A DNA stretch of 64,000 bases from Lachnospiraceae bacterium (GCA_017431345.1 JAFRLH010000065.1:92524-156523), one strand, 5' to 3'. Shown: positions 44,527-52,300, counted from the first letter of the stretch. The notes: generated by a model not told the origin, from the letters alone. Made by a program: numbers and translations.

Positions 44527-45522
44527 ATGGCAGCACAATACGCGATTATGAGATTTGCAAAATATAAAGGGCCGGAGATCAGCGGTATCGAGGCCCATAA
44601 TGAGAGAACAAAAGAGAAATATGCCAGCAACCCGGATATAGACACCAGCCGGACTCATCTGAACTTTCATCTGGTCGATCCTCCGGGAAAGTACCGGGCC
44701 GAAGCAGAGCGTCAGATTGCTGAGGCGGGGTGCAGGACACGAACAGACAGCGTAAGACTTGTGGAGATGCTGGTGACGGCAAGCCCGGAGTTCTTTAAGG
44801 AGAAGAAGAGGGAGGAGATCCGGACCTTCTTCCAGACAGCTTTGGACTTTATCAAACAAAAACAGAATCAGAATACAATTATTTCTGCCGTGGTGCATAT
44901 GGACGAGAAAACGCCTCATATGCACCTTTCTTTTGTCCCACTGACGGAGGACGGAAGGCTCTGTGCTAAAGAGATCATCGGAAACAAAAAGAAGCTGACC
45001 CAGTGGCAGGATGCCTTCTGGGAGCAGATGGTCCGTAAGTTTCCGGATCTGGAACGCGGGATGACCGCAAGCGAGACCGGACGCGATCACATCCCGCCAC
45101 GGGTGTTCAAAGAAATGACGAGGCTGAACAAACAACGTGAGAAGCTGGACAAGATGCTTTCGCAGGTCGGCATGTTCAACGCCAAATCCAAGGCGGAAGA
45201 AATCAGTAAGTTCCTGGAGAAATATATCCCAAGCGTAGAAAAGATGAGCACGCAGCTGCGGCAGTACAGGACTACTTTTGAGAATTTCAGAGAAGATTAT
45301 GGAGCCCTTGTCCGGGAAAATGAAACTCTCCTTGAAGAATTGAATGAAAGCCGGCAGCAAAGCGTGCTGAAGAGAATGGTGGATCTGCAGCTCCAGCGCG
45401 ACTATGAGAAAGCGGTCGCTACACTTGAGAGGATCCCGCCGGAGATACTGGAGGTTTATGCGGGTCGTCAGCACAGACACAGAGAAAGGAGTCAGAGGAG
45501 GAACAGAGATGCCCTGGAATGA
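44527..45522 (+). CDS. MobV family relaxase (Mob/Pre)
   Basis: A 331-residue relaxase that nicks oriT and leads the strand into a recipient with a helper conjugation system. The N-terminal RFAKYKGPEISGIEAHNER and motif III HMDEKTPHMHLSFVP with the metal-binding histidines are clear. A coiled-coil C-terminal half follows (about 195-320). RBS GGGAGGAC lies before the ATG. No type IV secretion genes are present, which makes the element mobilizable rather than self-transmissible. Confidence 0.92.
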   Translation: MAAQYAIMRFAKYKGPEISGIEAHNERTKEKYASNPDIDTSRTHLNFHLVDPPGKYRAEAERQIAEAGCRTRTDSVRLVEMLVTASPEFFKEKKREEIRTFFQTALDFIKQKQNQNTIISAVVHMDEKTPHMHLSFVPLTEDGRLCAKEIIGNKKKLTQWQDAFWEQMVRKFPDLERGMTASETGRDHIPPRVFKEMTRLNKQREKLDKMLSQVGMFNAKSKAEEISKFLEKYIPSVEKMSTQLRQYRTTFENFREDYGALVRENETLLEELNESRQQSVLKRMVDLQLQRDYEKAVATLERIPPEILEVYAGRQHRHRERSQRRNRDALE

Positions 45523-45691
45523 TGAGTGGAACGGACTGGCGGACTTTCTCGCAAATATGATAGAGAAATATGCCGGCGAGATCGATCTTGACGCACTGCC
45601 AGATCCGGAAGATTATTACAAGATGAAACGAATCAAAGAAATGTATCGAAAGTATATGCGGATGAGTACGCAGGCACGTAAGGCAGCATAA
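45509..45691 (+). CDS. Small protein coupled to the relaxase
   Basis: A 60-residue acidic/basic protein (WNDEWNGLADFLANMIEKY, DPEDYYKMKRIKEMY) starting 14 bases before the relaxase stop with AGAGGAGG upstream. I do not recognise it. Its overlap with the relaxase gene suggests a role in mobilization, possibly an accessory factor. Confidence 0.7.
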   Translation: MPWNDEWNGLADFLANMIEKYAGEIDLDALPDPEDYYKMKRIKEMYRKYMRMSTQARKAA

Positions 45692-45770
45692 GTATAGGCC
45701 GGGTTTAAGAGAAAAAGGGTCATCATTTCAGGCAAGCTGAATGATGACCCGGTACATGACTAGAAAAGAA

Positions 45771-46319
45771 TTAAGTCAACCAGTGCGTGGCATATGCCTT
45801 AAGGAATGAATCTACAGCGGCATAGAAAACATCTTTTTTGATTCTGGCGCCGCCAAGCTGGTTCTGGAACTTGATGTCATCTCCAGTATCTTCATTGTTC
45901 CAGGAGATCTCAACGTTATCGCCGGCAAGTTGGAAATATACATCTGCGAGAATTGCCCCAGAAGAGGAGGGATGCCACCTGTGACGGAGATTCCATTCGT
46001 CTAACTTGTCATAATAGGCATCAAATTCGTCTTCGTCATCAGTGTCGAAGTCACGAGCCGAGATGTCTTTCATTGCTGCAAATTCCCCGTCTGCCTCGAC
46101 AGGATAGGGATCTTCAGCCATATGGTCGATGAAATTACGAAGCCATTCAGCCAGTTCGTCAAGATTCCACCGAGTCGTCAGAGAAACACCATTTCGATCA
46201 AATGCAAGAATATTGATCCCATTTACGTTCATTGAAAGCTCTGTCTCATGTGTATCATCAAAGAAGCTGTAGGAAATAGAAAAATCCTCACTGCTTGAGA
46301 TAGTGTATGTATTCATCAT
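45771..46319 (-). CDS. Acidic protein, probable immunity protein
   Basis: A 182-residue protein, strongly acidic (DDEDEFDAYYDKLDEW) with no membrane segment. I do not recognise a family. Its two possible ATGs overlap the stop of the upstream toxin-like gene (ATGATGA), so translation is coupled. Acidic proteins encoded just behind a small basic C-terminal toxin domain are often its immunity partner. That role is inferred from order, charge and overlap only. Confidence 0.55.
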   Translation of the reverse strand: MMNTYTISSSEDFSISYSFFDDTHETELSMNVNGINILAFDRNGVSLTTRWNLDELAEWLRNFIDHMAEDPYPVEADGEFAAMKDISARDFDTDDEDEFDAYYDKLDEWNLRHRWHPSSSGAILADVYFQLAGDNVEISWNNEDTGDDIKFQNQLGGARIKKDVFYAAVDSFLKAYATHWLT

Positions 46320-46732
46320 CGTTTTCCTTTCCGAATCTTATTATATTCCGCTCTGGATATTTTCCCATCCCTCAGCATGGCCTTCAATACAGACGCAGGT
46401 ATATCTCGTGGCGAGTCAACCTTATAAGAATGGTATTCATTGCCAGGCGTGTTGGCCGGTTGGAATTTTACAATAGTCCCGTCGCTTGTGATATTATACC
46501 ATTGCTTTCCGTCTTTATACCCTGTTTCAAGAAGCTGTTGGCCCTCTTGTGGTGTTTTGATCGGATCTTCACTGCCCCAACCTCCAGGCCCATGCTTGGG
46601 CGATGGGGCATATTTGGGAGGAACATCTATTGATTCATTTGCTGCAGCCTGGGCAGGATAGGATTGTTCCTCTAAAGTTGTTTGAGCTCCACCAGCACCA
46701 TGTCCGAGTGAAGAGTCGTTAGTTGATGCCAT
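46316..46732 (-). CDS. Polymorphic-toxin-like small protein
   Basis: A 138-residue protein. The first 60 residues are Gly/Pro/Ser/Ala-rich and unstructured (HGAGGAQTTLEEQ, YAPSPKHGPGGWGSEDP). The C-terminal 70 residues (GKQWYNITSDGTIVKFQP, YHSYKVDSPRDIPASVLK, ISRAEYNKIRKGKR) look like a compact basic domain of the kind found at the tips of polymorphic toxins. I start at ATG 46732 because AGGAGG lies eight bases before it. No secretion domain is present. Toxicity is a hypothesis; the exact toxin class is unknown. Confidence 0.55.
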   Translation of the reverse strand: MASTNDSSLGHGAGGAQTTLEEQSYPAQAAANESIDVPPKYAPSPKHGPGGWGSEDPIKTPQEGQQLLETGYKDGKQWYNITSDGTIVKFQPANTPGNEYHSYKVDSPRDIPASVLKAMLRDGKISRAEYNKIRKGKR

Positions 46733-47459
46733 TGCGGTCACCTCCTAACAGACGATTCCGGGACTGGAGCATATTGTCGGGTATCTGTATTTCTATACCG
46801 GCATCAATAGCATACTGGAAATAGCCATGTACCTTACCAATATCCGGGGAGGCCGAATATACGATAATTGATCGGAGATGTTGCAGGTGGTCGACAGTAT
46901 ACCGAATCGCATTGATAAATATTTGAAGCTGTTGCGGATCGCCCATAGGGCCTTTGGCATTAAACGCCACAACCTCGCAGTCCTGCATTCCATCCAGCAT
47001 ATATTTTATGCTTGATTCGTCGGCGCAGGAAACCAACGGAATTACAACTGCCTGCAGATTCATTGCCAGCCATATTGCAACTATTCTGGAACGAAACTGG
47101 CGATGGTAGTTCTCAGCTTCTGGAATGTCACCGCATTTCGAGTAATCAGGGGCAATAAAATATCTTACACCCTGGAATCGTTCCAGATAGAACTCCTGAA
47201 GCTCTTCAACGCCGTAGTAAATGGCATTCCACAGTCCATATAATCCATCAAAGATTACGTCGTATTCAAAGAACGAAAGAGCCGTGGCTGGTGAATGAAA
47301 GTATGTACAAGGCTGGCTGTATGTCGCAAGGTAGTCAATTTGAGGGATCACCTTACAGCGAATATACGGCATATCCAGATCGCCGTATTTGGGGGTCAGG
47401 TTGGTATAATCCAAAAACCCCAGATTAAGCAGTTTTTTTAAATTTTTCTTCCTTCGCAT
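46719..47459 (-). CDS. DUF4417 family protein
   Basis: A 246-residue protein with the DUF4417-like text YFIAPDYSKCGDIPEAENYHRQFRSRIVAIW, IPLVSCADESSIKYMLDG and VAFNAKGPMGDPQQLQIF (given in parts). Family members occur on plasmids and integrative elements; the function is unknown. RBS GGAGG lies nine bases before the ATG. The gene overlaps the leader ORF before it (35 bases) and the toxin-like gene behind it (14 bases), so the set is one tightly packed operon. Confidence 0.75.
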   Translation of the reverse strand: MRRKKNLKKLLNLGFLDYTNLTPKYGDLDMPYIRCKVIPQIDYLATYSQPCTYFHSPATALSFFEYDVIFDGLYGLWNAIYYGVEELQEFYLERFQGVRYFIAPDYSKCGDIPEAENYHRQFRSRIVAIWLAMNLQAVVIPLVSCADESSIKYMLDGMQDCEVVAFNAKGPMGDPQQLQIFINAIRYTVDHLQHLRSIIVYSASPDIGKVHGYFQYAIDAGIEIQIPDNMLQSRNRLLGGDRNGIN

Positions 47460-47496
47460 AGAAGTACCTCCGGATATAAAGTTTTAAAGCGTTCAT
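47425..47496 (-). CDS. 23-residue leader ORF overlapping the DUF4417 start
   Basis: ATG 47496 has a strong AAGGAGG 9-10 bases upstream and codes for MNALKLYIRRYFYAKEEKF plus KTA residues, ending inside the next gene. The DUF4417 ribosome site lies within this ORF, so ribosomes reading the leader would pass over it. This is a typical layout for translational coupling. Confidence 0.55.
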   Translation of the reverse strand: MNALKLYIRRYFYAKEEKFKKTA

Positions 47497-47569
47497 TTTC
47501 CATTCCTCCTTATTAGGTGAAAAAGAATTGTGCTGAGAGCTGAAAACAGTGCTCAGATTCGGAAATGCT

Positions 47570-47598
47570 TTGACTTTTTCTCCGAAGGCCTCTATAAT
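47570..47598 (+). promoter_or_regulatory. Near-consensus sigma-A promoter facing away from the toxin operon
   Basis: TTGACT (47570-47575), exactly 17 bases, TATAAT (47593-47598). It has no gene behind it except the short transcript listed next. TTCTCCGAA in the spacer and TTCGGAGAA at 47625-47633 form an inverted pair that could be an operator. Confidence 0.8.
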
Positions 47599-47604
47599 AG
47601 AATA

Positions 47605-47678
47605 GCGACATTCGAATGGAGACATTCGGAGAAACGACGTCCTGTTGGTCACTGCAATGATCAGCAGGATGTTTTTTT
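47605..47678 (+). ncRNA. Putative small RNA (~75 nt), divergent from the toxin-like operon
   Basis: The start is predicted seven bases after the -10 box; the end is an intrinsic terminator with arms CGTCCTGTTGGTCA / TGATCAGCAGGATG (47638-47651, 47658-47671, two G-T pairs) and seven T. There is no ORF of note. It contains the palindrome CATTCGAATG. If the minus-strand operon begins upstream of 47678, this RNA is antisense to its leader. The neighbouring toxin-like genes make an antitoxin or control RNA plausible but unproved. Confidence 0.65.
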
Positions 47679-47724
47679 GTTAGACACAATCAATAGAACC
47701 ACCACCTTTCATACTCGGACGGTT

Positions 47725-48783
47725 TTATGCTGCCCATTTATAATACTTCACCTTGTCTGAGTAATCGGACCATTCCAATAAGCCGTCTTTTTGCAACCGC
47801 CCCAAAATTATGAAAGGCTGAACCTGTACCGACTTAGCAAAAGCCTCGATAGCGGACCATACCGTGCAATTGCTGTCGCGAAGAAACTGACGGTATTCTT
47901 CAGGATCAATAAGGATATTGCTTGCGAAATCATCAGCTTTTGATTCCATGTCGCTTTGAACAGAATCAAAATCGACAAATCTTGTAGTATAATCGCCATT
48001 TAGAATATGAGCGATTTCGTGAAACAGGGTAAACCAAAATCTATCTGCACGCTGACCTCTGATCGTTAAACAGAGGATGAGCCTGTGATCAGTCGTTTCT
48101 TTGATAAATCCCTGGACCGGAGCTCCTCGGAAGTTCCGTACAACCTGAAAGGCAATGCCGCATTCAGCAAGAAGGCATTGTAAGGAATGGACTCCATCAT
48201 TGATCTTGCCAAACATCATTTTTTTGATGTCCTGAAGACGATCCTGAAGAAGCTGTTTATTCAGACTTGATTCAATATGAATTTGTTCTGTCTCCTTTTC
48301 GCATAGGCGCTGCCATGCAAAGAGGACAAAAGGATCTACGCGCACATTGGAAGAAAGCTGAGCCCTATAGGCAGCATTGTAGGTGATCTTTGGAATGTAC
48401 AGAAGATCACTCACATTCAGTAGTTCTCTAAGCTGCATGACCTTAGAAGCATCGCCACAGTCGTTGTGCATGTAGCCGCGTTCGATAAAATAGGCCAAAA
48501 TGTCATGGAGAGGTTTTAATATTTCGATCTCTTCGGGAGAGATAGAGTTCTCCTCTTTGATCCTGGTCTGTTCTTCATCATATTCTGCCTGGATCTGAAG
48601 CCAAAAGGCAGTTTTTTCGAATACATATCCTAACTTTCTGGCAAATGCTGCTGAGATTCCACGTTCGCCGTTAATAACAGTGCTGATGTGCTTTTCCGAC
48701 ACATTAATGCGTTGTGCCAGCTCTCTCCGGGACATTCCGGATTCATTCAATTTTTGTTCAAGTACTGTACCTGGATTCATCAT
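47725..48783 (-). CDS. XRE regulator fused to ImmA/IrrE metallopeptidase domain
   Basis: A 352-residue protein. The N-terminus is a HigA-like helix-turn-helix (NESGMSRRELAQRINVSEKHISTVINGERGIS, by parts) and the C-terminal half is an ImmA/IrrE-type zinc peptidase with HEIAH in WFTLFHEIAHILNGD and the downstream acid in DDFASNILI. Such proteins repress a mobile element and cut a repressor, or themselves, upon damage. Start 48783 is chosen because GAGGTG lies six bases before it. The promoter and operator-like palindrome sit directly upstream. Confidence 0.85.
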   Translation of the reverse strand: MMNPGTVLEQKLNESGMSRRELAQRINVSEKHISTVINGERGISAAFARKLGYVFEKTAFWLQIQAEYDEEQTRIKEENSISPEEIEILKPLHDILAYFIERGYMHNDCGDASKVMQLRELLNVSDLLYIPKITYNAAYRAQLSSNVRVDPFVLFAWQRLCEKETEQIHIESSLNKQLLQDRLQDIKKMMFGKINDGVHSLQCLLAECGIAFQVVRNFRGAPVQGFIKETTDHRLILCLTIRGQRADRFWFTLFHEIAHILNGDYTTRFVDFDSVQSDMESKADDFASNILIDPEEYRQFLRDSNCTVWSAIEAFAKSVQVQPFIILGRLQKDGLLEWSDYSDKVKYYKWAA

Positions 48784-48801
48784 AGCCATCACCTCAAAAC
48801 G

Positions 48802-48858
48802 TTTATACCACAAAGAACAGATTTCGTCAAGAACTGTCGTTACCGAAAAGGTAACGAC
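48802..48858 (-). promoter_or_regulatory. Promoter and palindromic operator of the XRE-ImmA gene
   Basis: On the minus strand: TTGACG (48825-48830), 17 bases, TATAAA (48802-48807). Just upstream of the -35 box is a palindrome with 9-bp arms GTCGTTACC / GGTAACGAC and a 5-base centre (48836-48858). This is a good binding site for an XRE dimer, most simply the gene's own product. Confidence 0.75.
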
Positions 48859-49045
48859 AACATGCGATTTTGTATTACCTATAATACTGGCTGGATGCCA
48901 TAACGGTGTTAAGGCAATCTTCTTAGCTTATGCTGCATTTGATAGTACTGTAGAATCGGGATCATCCTTCTTCTGTATTGAAATCTGTGCGTATTAATGA
49001 TAAGATAATCGTGTAAATAGAGTCCAAACTTATAAGGGGCCATTG

Positions 49046-50740
49046 ATGGAAAAGAAGAAAACCAAGGTTTATATTTATACCCGCGTCTCGACTGCGATGC
49101 AGATCGATGGCTATTCTCTGGATGCCCAGCGTACCCGTATGCGGGCTTTTGCGGAATTCAATGATTACGAGGTCGTCGGGGAATATGAAGATGCCGGCAA
49201 ATCCGGAAAGTCCATAGAGGGCCGCGACGAGTTCAACCGTATGATGGAGGACATTAAGACCGGCAAGGATGATGTTTCTTTTGTCTTGGTCTTTAAGTTG
49301 TCGCGTTTCGGGCGGAATGCGGCTGATGTCCTTTCTACCCTCCAGACCATGCAGGATTTCGGCGTGAATCTGATCTGTGTGGAAGATAGCATTGATTCCT
49401 CAAAGGATGCCGGAAAGCTGATGATCTCTGTCCTGTCGGCAGTGGCGGAGATTGAACGCGAGAATATCCGTGTCCAAACCATGGAAGGCCGGATCCAGAA
49501 AGCCAGGGACGGCAAATGGAACGGAGGTTTTCCCCCTTACGGGTACAGCCTGAAAGGTGGCGTGCTGGAGATTAACGAGGAAGAGGCTCCGGCAATCCGT
49601 ACTATTTTTGAACAATGGGTTACTACAGACATCGGCACTAATGGTCTTGCCAAATATCTGGAAAATCACGGAATTCATAAAATCGCGCGGCATAACGGCA
49701 AGAATCCGCTGTTTGATTCCGCATTAATCCGCCGGATCATCAAGAATCCTGTGTACTGCGGGAAGATCGCTTATGGGCGCCGTAAAACGGAGAAGGTGCA
49801 TGGTACCCGTAATGAGTACAGGCTGGTCGAACAGGATGACTACCTGGTTGTGGACGGCCTGCATGAGGGCATCGTTTCGGAAGAACTGTGGAACCAGGCC
49901 CAAGTCAAGATGCTCGCCCAGGCAAAGAAATATGAGCATGTCAACAAGGCGAAGGATACGAAAACGCATCTTCTTTCAGGCCTTGTAAAATGCCCTGTAT
50001 GCGGGGCTGGCATGTATGGCAATAAAAGCATTAAACACCGGAAGGACGGGTCCAAATATAAGGACTTTTATTATTACGGCTGCAAGCACAGGACCATGAC
50101 CCGCGGTCATAAATGCGATTATAAAAAACAGATTCAGGAAGAGGTCCTGGATGCTTCTGTTGTAGAGATCATCACGAAGTTGGTCTCGAATCCGCGCTTT
50201 GCCTCGCTCATGCAGGAAAAGATCAATATGAAGGTGGATACCACGGCCATTGACCAGGAGATCAAAGCCCTGGAGAAGCAGCTGAAGCAGTCTTATGCTA
50301 CGAAGCGAAAGACTCTGGAAGAGATTGAACAACTGGATCCGGATGATCGTCACTATAACCGCCGCAAGGCCGATCTGGATGACCGTCTGTACCGGATGTA
50401 CGATAAGATTGATGACCAGGAGCAAAGTCTCATAGAGGCCAGGGCTAAGAAGCAGTCCATCGAATCCGAAAAGGTCACCGGAGACAATATTTATAAGATT
50501 CTGATCTACTTCGACAAGTTTTATAAGCTGATGAACGAAGAAGAGCAACGGAAGCTGATGGAGACTCTTATTGAGGAGATTCAGATTTATGAAGAGCGGC
50601 AGCCGAGCGGACAATGGCTGAAGTCGATCACTTTCCGGCTTCCTATCATAGACAGGGATATGAGTATGCCAATCGGAAATAGTTTGGACAATGAATCACA
50701 TGTCGAGACGGTATTATTGATGTCACGCATTCAGACCTGA
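49046..50740 (+). CDS. Large serine recombinase (integrase of the element)
   Basis: A 564-residue large serine recombinase. The catalytic domain has the nucleophile Ser in YTRVSTAMQIDGYSLDAQ and the arginines in KLSRFGRNAADVL. A recombinase domain (about 160-265), a zinc ribbon (CPVCGAGM ... CDYKK, about 315-360) and a coiled-coil (about 400-480) follow. It should integrate and excise the element. The C-terminus reads SHVETVLLMSRIQT, the spelling of a normal RlmD end, and GAGACGGTAT lies there. ATG 49046 follows AAGGGG. Confidence 0.93.
   Translation: MEKKKTKVYIYTRVSTAMQIDGYSLDAQRTRMRAFAEFNDYEVVGEYEDAGKSGKSIEGRDEFNRMMEDIKTGKDDVSFVLVFKLSRFGRNAADVLSTLQTMQDFGVNLICVEDSIDSSKDAGKLMISVLSAVAEIERENIRVQTMEGRIQKARDGKWNGGFPPYGYSLKGGVLEINEEEAPAIRTIFEQWVTTDIGTNGLAKYLENHGIHKIARHNGKNPLFDSALIRRIIKNPVYCGKIAYGRRKTEKVHGTRNEYRLVEQDDYLVVDGLHEGIVSEELWNQAQVKMLAQAKKYEHVNKAKDTKTHLLSGLVKCPVCGAGMYGNKSIKHRKDGSKYKDFYYYGCKHRTMTRGHKCDYKKQIQEEVLDASVVEIITKLVSNPRFASLMQEKINMKVDTTAIDQEIKALEKQLKQSYATKRKTLEEIEQLDPDDRHYNRRKADLDDRLYRMYDKIDDQEQSLIEARAKKQSIESEKVTGDNIYKILIYFDKFYKLMNEEEQRKLMETLIEEIQIYEERQPSGQWLKSITFRLPIIDRDMSMPIGNSLDNESHVETVLLMSRIQT
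50705..50714 (+). other. Putative att core at the recombinase 3' end (GAGACGGTAT)
   Basis: Identical to the decamer at 31556 in rlmD and read in the same codon phase (GAG ACG GTA). Proposed right junction; the 26 bases after it would be the displaced 3' end of rlmD. Confidence 0.5.
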
Positions 50741-50860
50741 TCTCTGATAAAGCACAGAAATACGGGCCTTTTGGCACTTGGGCATCATCTCCGGATGGCG
50801 GATTTGGATCTGAAAATCGCTCCGACTAAACTGATCAACGGCTTGTACCGGAGGATTAAA

Positions 50861-51466
50861 ATGGGCTATTGCACCTGGGCCGGGATGAACGAGGCCAACA
50901 GAATATATCACGATACCGAATGGGGCATCCCGGTGCATGACGACCGGCACATGTTTGAGCACCTGACGCTGGAATGTCTGCAGTGCGGCCTGAGCTGGGA
51001 TCTGATGCTGAAGAAACGGGAAATCTTACGAGAGTGCTTCGATAACTTTGATTATGATAAGATTGCCGTCTATGGTGATGCCGACGTGGAACGGATCCTG
51101 AATACGGAGGGCATGATCCGCTCACCACGCAAGGTACAGGCCGTGATCAACAATGCCCGGTGCTATCAGAAAGTGCGGGAAGAGTTCTGCAGCTTTTGTG
51201 ATTACATCTGGGGCTTCTCTGATGGTAAAACGATTCTATACAACGGACACGATGATGGCCCGATCCCGGTCAGTAATGGTCTTTCCGACAGGATCAGCAA
51301 AGACCTGAAGAAGCGCGGTTTCAAGTATGTAGGTGCAATCACGATTTATTCCCACCTGCAGGCCTGCGGGATCATTAACGACCATGACAAGGATTGTCCG
51401 TGTTATCACCGGATCAACAGCATGCATCCGACGGTAAAGAAGCGTCGGGATAAAGAGGTGAAATAG
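50861..51466 (+). CDS. tag: DNA-3-methyladenine glycosylase I
   Basis: Tag removes 3-methyladenine from alkylated DNA. The 201 residues carry the family signature: zinc ligands in YCTWAG and the C-terminal HDKDCPCYH, plus YHDTEWGIPVHDD, LECLQCGLSWDLMLKKRE and the MIRSPRKVQAVINNA region. RBS CGGAGG precedes ATG 50861. The DUF1905 gene overlaps its stop by one base. Confidence 0.95.
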   Translation: MGYCTWAGMNEANRIYHDTEWGIPVHDDRHMFEHLTLECLQCGLSWDLMLKKREILRECFDNFDYDKIAVYGDADVERILNTEGMIRSPRKVQAVINNARCYQKVREEFCSFCDYIWGFSDGKTILYNGHDDGPIPVSNGLSDRISKDLKKRGFKYVGAITIYSHLQACGIINDHDKDCPCYHRINSMHPTVKKRRDKEVK

Positions 51467-51753
51467 TGGAGCGGAAACAGTACGAATATAATGGGATCAT
51501 TCGTGAAGTCCCTGATAACGGCGGAGCCTACGTCGTTTTCCCATGGGATATCCGGGAGGAGTTCGGAAAAGGCCGCGTAAAAGTACATGCCGAGTTCGAC
51601 GGAATTCCCTACGACGGCAGCATTGTCAACATGGGTGTGAAGGATGAAGCCGGAGGGATTTGCTATGTGATCGGGCTTCTAAAATCGATCCGGAAGCAGC
51701 TGAATAAGGGGAACGGAGATGACGTACATGTTTTGATCCGTGAAAGGGAGTAA
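51466..51753 (+). CDS. DUF1905 family protein
   Basis: A 95-residue protein with the DUF1905 beta-barrel pattern (GGAYVVFPWDIREEFGKG, VKVHAEFDGIPYDGSIVNMG, YVIGLLKSIRKQLNKG). The function is unknown. A GTG start overlaps the tag stop by one base with GAGGTG upstream, so the two are co-translated. Confidence 0.85.
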   Translation: MERKQYEYNGIIREVPDNGGAYVVFPWDIREEFGKGRVKVHAEFDGIPYDGSIVNMGVKDEAGGICYVIGLLKSIRKQLNKGNGDDVHVLIRERE

Positions 51754-51755
51754 AC

Positions 51756-52136
51756 GTGATGTGGATATGTCCAAAGTGCGGACGCAGTTTTAAGAAGCAT
51801 ATCGGGCTGTATCCCGGCCCGGAGGAGGCTGTTTTCGCCGCAATGCAGGCCGGCAGCGTTATCGGGTTTGCCCAGTGTCAGCTTCGACACGACTACGTAG
51901 AGGGCACCTCCACCAGTCCGGTGGGCTGTTTGGAGGGAATCTGTGTGGAAGAACAATTCCGCCGCCAAGGTGTCGCACAGGCACTGCTCGATGCCTGCGA
52001 AGAGTGGGCACGTTCAAAGGGCTGTATCGAATTTGCCAGCGACTGCGAGATTGATAATGCCGACAGCCTTAAATTCCATATGACGATGGGCTTTGAGGAA
52101 ACCAACAGGAGCATCTGTTTCAAAAAGGAATTGTAG
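51756..52136 (+). CDS. AAC(6')-like GNAT acetyltransferase with a replaced N-terminus
   Basis: From residue about 35 on, this 126-residue protein reads as an aminoglycoside 6'-N-acetyltransferase: GFAQCQLRHDYVEGT, LEGICVEEQFRRQGVAQALL (acetyl-CoA loop RRQGVA), EFASDCEIDNADSLKFH. The usual first 50 residues are missing. Instead it begins with WICPKCGRSFKK, like a zinc-ribbon protein start, and HIGLYPGPE, like a DUF1801 protein. It therefore looks like an in-frame deletion product of two or three genes. Resistance activity is doubtful because part of the acceptor-site half is gone. Confidence 0.7.
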   Translation: MMWICPKCGRSFKKHIGLYPGPEEAVFAAMQAGSVIGFAQCQLRHDYVEGTSTSPVGCLEGICVEEQFRRQGVAQALLDACEEWARSKGCIEFASDCEIDNADSLKFHMTMGFEETNRSICFKKEL

Positions 52137-52150
52137 TTTTTTGAGGTGTT

Positions 52151-52294
52151 ATGGAATGCTCAAAAAAAGATGAAATGTTCATTGAAGAAGTTAAATCTTG
52201 CAAAGAAAACTCTTTACAAAATAATTGGAAGAAAACATGTGAATATAGTGGAGCCAGGAATTATCAAAAAGGTCTTGCACCTCAGTTTCTTTAG
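52151..52294 (+). CDS. Short ORF, 47 residues, possible gene remnant
   Basis: ATG 52151 follows GAGGTG. The product (CSKKDEMFIEEVKSCKEN, NNWKKTCEYSGARNYQKG) is hydrophilic and matches nothing I know. It ends just before structured repeat B. The base composition falls to AT-rich here. It may be the stub of a larger gene. Confidence 0.35.
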   Translation: MECSKKDEMFIEEVKSCKENSLQNNWKKTCEYSGARNYQKGLAPQFL

Positions 52295-52300
52295 TGGTAG

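Noticed and set aside
36964-50740. Element limits set at the galK' seam and the recombinase end
   Set aside because: If galK were the insertion site, galactokinase sequence should continue after 50714. Instead the tail reads like RlmD, so the rlmD seam at 31556 is the better left end. The galK event is treated as separate.
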